A DNA stretch of 64,000 bases from Mastacembelus armatus (lineage: Eukaryota > Chordata > Actinopteri > Synbranchiformes > Mastacembelidae). Under the pieces are notes generated by a model that saw only the letters and a list, made by a program, of their open reading frames with translations, searched no databases and was not told the DNA's origin. The stretch spans positions 10,734,828-10,798,827 of the forward strand of contig NC_046650.1 in the NCBI RefSeq assembly GCF_900324485.2, given 5' to 3'. The translations under genes and the position numbers were made by a program. Every line of letters starts with the position of its first letter. Position 1 is the stretch's first letter. Below, piece by piece: positions 59,820-64,000 of this stretch.

Positions 59820-62800
59820 TCATCTGTGTTTCCTGCCAACAGACAAAAGGTCCCGCCGCACCATCCTGGGTTTCCAGAACTCCCTCAGAGTGGGGACGTA
59901 TGTGCCGTGTTTGGTCTTGTAGTAGCGCTTCATAAACAGCTGAGGGAGACAGAGTCGGTTAGAAAACACTGCAGAGTTGGTACAATCATTAAGCCAAACT
60001 AAGATACTTTCAGATAAAATATCAGCACCACTGTGGTCACTGTAGGAAAATTATATATTGTAAGACTTTTTTATTATGTCAAGTGCTTGGAGTCCCTTTG
60101 CTTCGACATGTTTGAAATTGGTACACTAAAATGGAATAAAAATAACTTTTATTATATCAATGTACAAAAAAAGCCTAATATTTTCAAAAGAAAGTTCACA
60201 TTCACTTTTTTTTAATAAAACAAGCATTTAAAAGACAACCCATATAAGGCATGCTCCCTTAAAATACACACATGGAGACCTTGTTGTGTCACATGTTGAA
60301 AGATACATACCCTGCCTTTGAAGTTCTTTATCGCCTCATCCTCAGAATCAGGTACATAGTCTTCGCTGTGACCTGGAAAGGTCACTGACTCTGAACATGA
60401 AAGTAAACACAGTTAAGCTAAATCCTATGAAGCTGATTTTATTTTTGCTTTTCTTCTTAAACCACTTGTTTACTTAATGAGTTCAATCACCTGTGTTACT
60501 CAGTCGTGGAGAGGAAGTGCTGCTTATGCTCTGTAATACACAATGGTTTCTGCCAAGTAGAAACAACATAGTTAAACCTTTAAGTCAGCTTCAGTAGCAG
60601 GTAAACAAATGTCCACAAATGACTGAACTCTTATTTATTGAGTCTCTACAACAATATGTGTCGTACAGCTGACACACTTCCTGTTTAGCGAAATCAGAAA
60701 TCTAGATCACTGATATGTTTGGAAACAAAAACACATTATTATATTATTTCCCAGGCAGAGATGAAGAAAAGTTTGTGAACAAAACCCAGAACATTTAATG
60801 AAACTTTTTGCAGGAATAATGTTTTCATAATGTTTTTGTCATAATGTTAACACTCTCTCTGCATCATGTCTCTTACTCTTTATCAGTGAAATTAGGAAAA
60901 TCGGAGTCAGGCTTGTGGCTTTGGTTACTTGTGCTTCTGTGTGTTATCGTTTTGACTGGTGACTTCTTCCTCTGAAGACGTTGTTCCTTATGTAAAGATT
61001 TTCCACCTCCACCAGTCCCGTTAGCACCAGCAGAAGTTACTGTCAGTTTTTCAATCACAACTCTTGGTTGGCAGCTGAGACAAGACTCACTAATAGAGTA
61101 GAGGGTTGGATCTTCAGGCAGGTGGAGCCTTTTGAAGCCCAGCTGGGCCACATGTTTCATGAGGACTGCTCTCTTACACTCTTCATTTCTTACAGTTTTT
61201 GCTGCGTCCTCTTTGCTCTCATTTGTTCCGTCCAGCCTGAGCCTGCTCACTCTCTCTTTCTTAGATCTGCTCACGTCCAACACATCTTGTTCCTCCTCAT
61301 CAGATTCACTTTCTCTCTTGTCTGGCTGCTTGCGTTTCATTCTGCTTCGTTCGTAGGTCTTCTTCTCTTCCTCCAGCAGTTCTTCAAACTCCTTGATGTC
61401 AGCGTCTGTGGCTTTCTGTCTCTGTTTAACTCCTGTGAATTTCAAGTTCTTTACTGGATCCAAGTGCTTGTTAGCCACCTTACCACCTAGCAGTTTTGTT
61501 TTGCTGGCAGAAATCATAACTGGTACTTGTTCATTAGCTATTCCTCCAATGACAGGTGTAATAAATGGTGTTTGGTCTCTCGACCGGGTGCTACTGGGGT
61601 GCCCCACATCAGATGTTCTGGATCCGGTTGGGCAGTTTGAAGGTACTCTTCCAGACAATGGCAGAGAAAGCGAATCCAGGAGGGAGTCTCCCATGTTTGA
61701 AGGGAGAGATGCTGCAAAAAGTTTTAAAAAAATATTAGGAACCTACATCTCACTCTTACACTCATCCTAGCAAGAAGCTAACATGTTTTTCTTTTTCATT
61801 CTACCTGCTGGCTCAAGATGACCAAGAGAGGTTTGGTGCTGAAGCAGAATCTTCAGAAGCTGGGGTTGGGTGGCTGCATGCGCACACTCCTCCAGGACAG
61901 CAGGGGCATTGCTGAGCCACGACACAGTCTGAAGGCAAATTCATGGAGATGAACCGTTTCCATAAAAGCAAAATTCAATTTGAATCACATTTTCTGCCTA
62001 TAAGCCTGACAAAATATCATTACTAGCTATATTACTAACACAATAACCATGGCTTTGAAACTCATGTTTCCAAAGCTCAGGAGTTAAGTGTTGGTGTTTT
62101 ACAGTGGTGTAAAAAAAAGCTGTAATTTGTGACAAAGCAAAGAAATCTCTTCTCAGATGGACTCAATACCTGAGCTAAGTTGGGAACTGGGAGAAACTGG
62201 TCTAGTCGAATCAAAAACTCCCACAGCAGCTTCTCCAGCTCCTGGTCAAACACTGCGTCGTAATCCTTATGAAACCCCACCTGTCAGAAGAGAGAATGGT
62301 TAGGCGTTACGTTTTATTACCTGTTGCTGCTGCTCTTGTGTGACTCTGGAATAGAGGGGCCTCACCTTGAAGTACTGCTTTCTCTCTGCTGGATTTGTTA
62401 GTAGTGTGCGCACGAAAGCAGGGAAATTTTCAACCTTTCTTAACATTTCTTCATCCTCCCTCTAGGAGACAAAACAGCGGAAATTAAACTTCGCAACACA
62501 CCAGATCTCAAACCACTTACTTGAACATTAAAAACAAGGAGAAAGATCTTTCAGACCACACTCAGCTTCACCAGCTTCACTGATGTTAACCGTGGTGTGG
62601 AGCAGTTATAGTATCCAGTCTTTGTTATTATGAAAGTTTAGGAAGATGATAAACTCCTAACAAAAATTGTTCGCAGTGACAAAAATGTGAGATTGTAAGC
62701 GTTAGATTTCATTTACCACAGTCGAAGCAGAGAAGGATGAATGGGTGGCACCGAACCTTTTGAGATGAAGCTCAATCACTTTAGCATCAGCCTGTGTACG

Positions 62801-63308
62801 ACACAGCTCCATGATGAACTGAAAGGAGGGTAGAGTATGTACACACAAGAAGCCAGACTGATGATACTAAAAATGCATTTATCAGAAGGGACAGTAACAC
62901 TCATCATGATTGTGATAAGACTCACCCGGGCTGTCAGTCCCAGTGCCAGCATGGCGTGGTGTCCGCTGTTGAGCAGGCCTGGGACGGTCTCACAGGCTGA
63001 GGTCACAAATTCCTCCACAAGCCCGTACTGCATCACATCCCTCTGCTTCAGCACTTTCCAGAGAGCCGCAGACACCAACCGCACAGGCGGTGCCAGCAGC
63101 TGAAGCGCCGCGAAAGGGAGGGTGGCGTCTGCGTGAAGAGGCGGCACATGAGCGCGATCGTACGGACTAATCAGAACTTATACATATTCACCACAATGTG
63201 CGAAGAAAGGATGTTTGAAACCAGAACCCTCGGGTCCCGGTGTGAACTAACCCCCGCTATTAGATAAAACGTAACGTTACCGTTTTCCAGAGGTTTCCTT
63301 GCGGCCAT
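59820..63308 (-). CDS. tinf2: TERF1-interacting nuclear factor 2 (TIN2), shelterin subunit
   Basis: Ten coding exons fit with conserved GT-AG sites and a continuous frame of 578 residues: 63281-63308, 62926-63128, 62717-62818, 62366-62461, 62170-62280, 61805-61928, 60877-61711, 60491-60528, 60311-60390, 59820-59939. Start MAARKPLEN. Residues about 13-215 match the TIN2 TRFH-like domain (LVSAALWKVLKQRDV, VTSACETVPGLLNSGHHAML, VFDQELEKLLWEFLIRLDQF, LPVPNLAQ). Exon 7 encodes a long polar region with an acidic-basic stretch (SESDEEEQD) and basic clusters. The last exon encodes KRYYKTKHGTYVPTLREFWK and a basic end. TIN2 bridges TRF1, TRF2 and TPP1 at telomeres in the nucleus. Exon 8 must use the second AG of a CAGAG acceptor to keep frame. 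Family is clear from the N-terminal domain; the C-terminal exon chain is inferred from splice phase. Confidence 0.85.
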
Positions 63309-63661
63309 CCCAGTGGGTCTGCTAGCTTAGCAACTCAGAGTCCAGCTTCGTCCCTGAACAAACGGTTCATCCAAACGACGTGTTTTAGGAAATGTTGCTG
63401 AAATGACGTTTACTAACGTCTGCTTGTGGCTGCTGGTGTTGTTTTACGCTGCTAAAGACAACAACACAACTCAACTTCTGCTTCTCATCTCCCGCCTTCA
63501 CCGGGATAACACTGAGCGCTCGCATCTTCACTTCGGTTGTGCCGGATTGGCGGTGCTTCGCTATAGTAAAGAGACGAAAAAAACGAGGAACTCCGTCCAC
63601 GCTCGCGCTGTGATGTGATTAAAACAAGCGCACCTAATCTTGCGTCCAGGCTATGACGTCA
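63309..63661 (-). promoter_or_regulatory. tinf2 upstream region with CRE-like site
   Basis: A GC-richer stretch than its surroundings, TATA-less, with a perfect TGACGTCA at 63654-63661, about 345 bases before the tinf2 start. A plus-strand frame at 63403-63618 starts with a hydrophobic run but has no other support. Confidence 0.45.
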
Positions 63662-64000
63662 CCCGTCACAGTTTGCATCTGTTTTGCTGGTTCTGGTTTT
63701 TATACTAAAAAGAAATAATACAAAAAATAAAAAATAATTATTAGAAATGAGGTGACATTTTGTAAAGAACACCAGAACACATACAGAACATATAAATATA
63801 TAAATATATAAATGCTAAAATAAAAGGCCAAGAAAAAAACAAATAAATAAAAAGATAAACATAAAATGACATAATAATAATAATAAAAATATAGCCGAAG
63901 GCACAAGACTTTGACTTTACATTCTTAAAATTGTATCAAAATAGCTTAAGAGACGTAAAATACTCCATAAAGTTGTTAAACATTATGTATATTATTATTA
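63662..64000. other. AT-rich flank
   Basis: A/T-rich simple sequence (ATAAATATATAAATA and ATAATA runs). I see no gene. Confidence 0.7.

Noticed and set aside
63403-63618. Plus-strand frame with a hydrophobic start, divergent from tinf2
   Set aside because: 71 codons in promoter-like DNA, no splice signals or recognisable family.
1-64000. Search for CRISPR arrays, tRNA or rRNA genes, bacterial operons
   Set aside because: None seen. Repeats are segmental duplications, microsatellites or transposons of a vertebrate genome.

Overview
The window looks like nuclear DNA of a percomorph-type teleost. It is AT-rich, has short GT-AG introns, and carries L2-like LINEs, hAT elements and a Tc1 element of fish type. 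One clear host single-copy gene, tinf2 (shelterin subunit TIN2), lies at the right end. There are no bacterial features.

About nine tenths of the window (roughly 640-57160) is a tandem array of small genes, all on the minus strand. They encode short cysteine-free secreted peptides of a family I do not recognise. I find ten copies with coding exons. The gene model has three exons: a noncoding exon 1 behind a TATA-like box; exon 2, encoding an invariant signal peptide (MKLQLVFLLFAFVAVISA) and the start of an acidic propiece; and exon 3, encoding the rest of the propiece and a highly variable C-terminal tail. An AATAAA signal follows. Eight copies are subfamily A (propiece EDEGLNQAA, tail with a K-W core) and two are subfamily B (E-T-L-L-D-A-E start, ending in F-T-G-K). 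Two A copies lack the promoter and exon 1. At least three further relics are present: one exon-1 relic and two 3'UTR relics.

The copies sit in large, almost identical segmental duplications. The clearest pair is about 18480-28200 and 44845-55740. Shared transposon insertions with the same target duplications (Tc1, a small hAT with a BED-finger remnant, a solo LTR, an internally deleted L2-like LINE) show the blocks were copied with the insertions in place. UTRs, introns, exon 2 and intergenic DNA are nearly identical between copies, yet exon 3 differs by substitutions, small indels and frame changes. This looks like focal diversification of a secreted peptide tail, as in defence, venom or signalling peptide families. 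The function is unknown.

Layout: 1-640 flank; gene 1 (660-1692); LINE Q (1944-4101); spacer with hAT (5717-6478); second spacer copy and hAT-transposase relic (7085-9960); gene 2 (10000-10877, no promoter); LINE 3' end (11421-12130); relic and spacer; gene 3 (14750-15780); LINE Q; spacer; Tc1 (20064-21696); gene 4 (no promoter); hAT; solo LTR; gene 5 (27150-28190); LINE Q; LINE Y (31770-34348); exon-1 relic (35316-35405); gene 6 (35825-36860); LINE Q; spacer; 42401-43020 copy of 1-640; gene 7; 3'UTR relic; Tc1; gene 8 (B); hAT; solo LTR; gene 9 (A); gene 10 (B); decayed spacer; tinf2 (59497-63308) on the minus strand; AT-rich flank.

All readings are by eye. Percent identities, signal-peptide scores and transcript structures were not computed.
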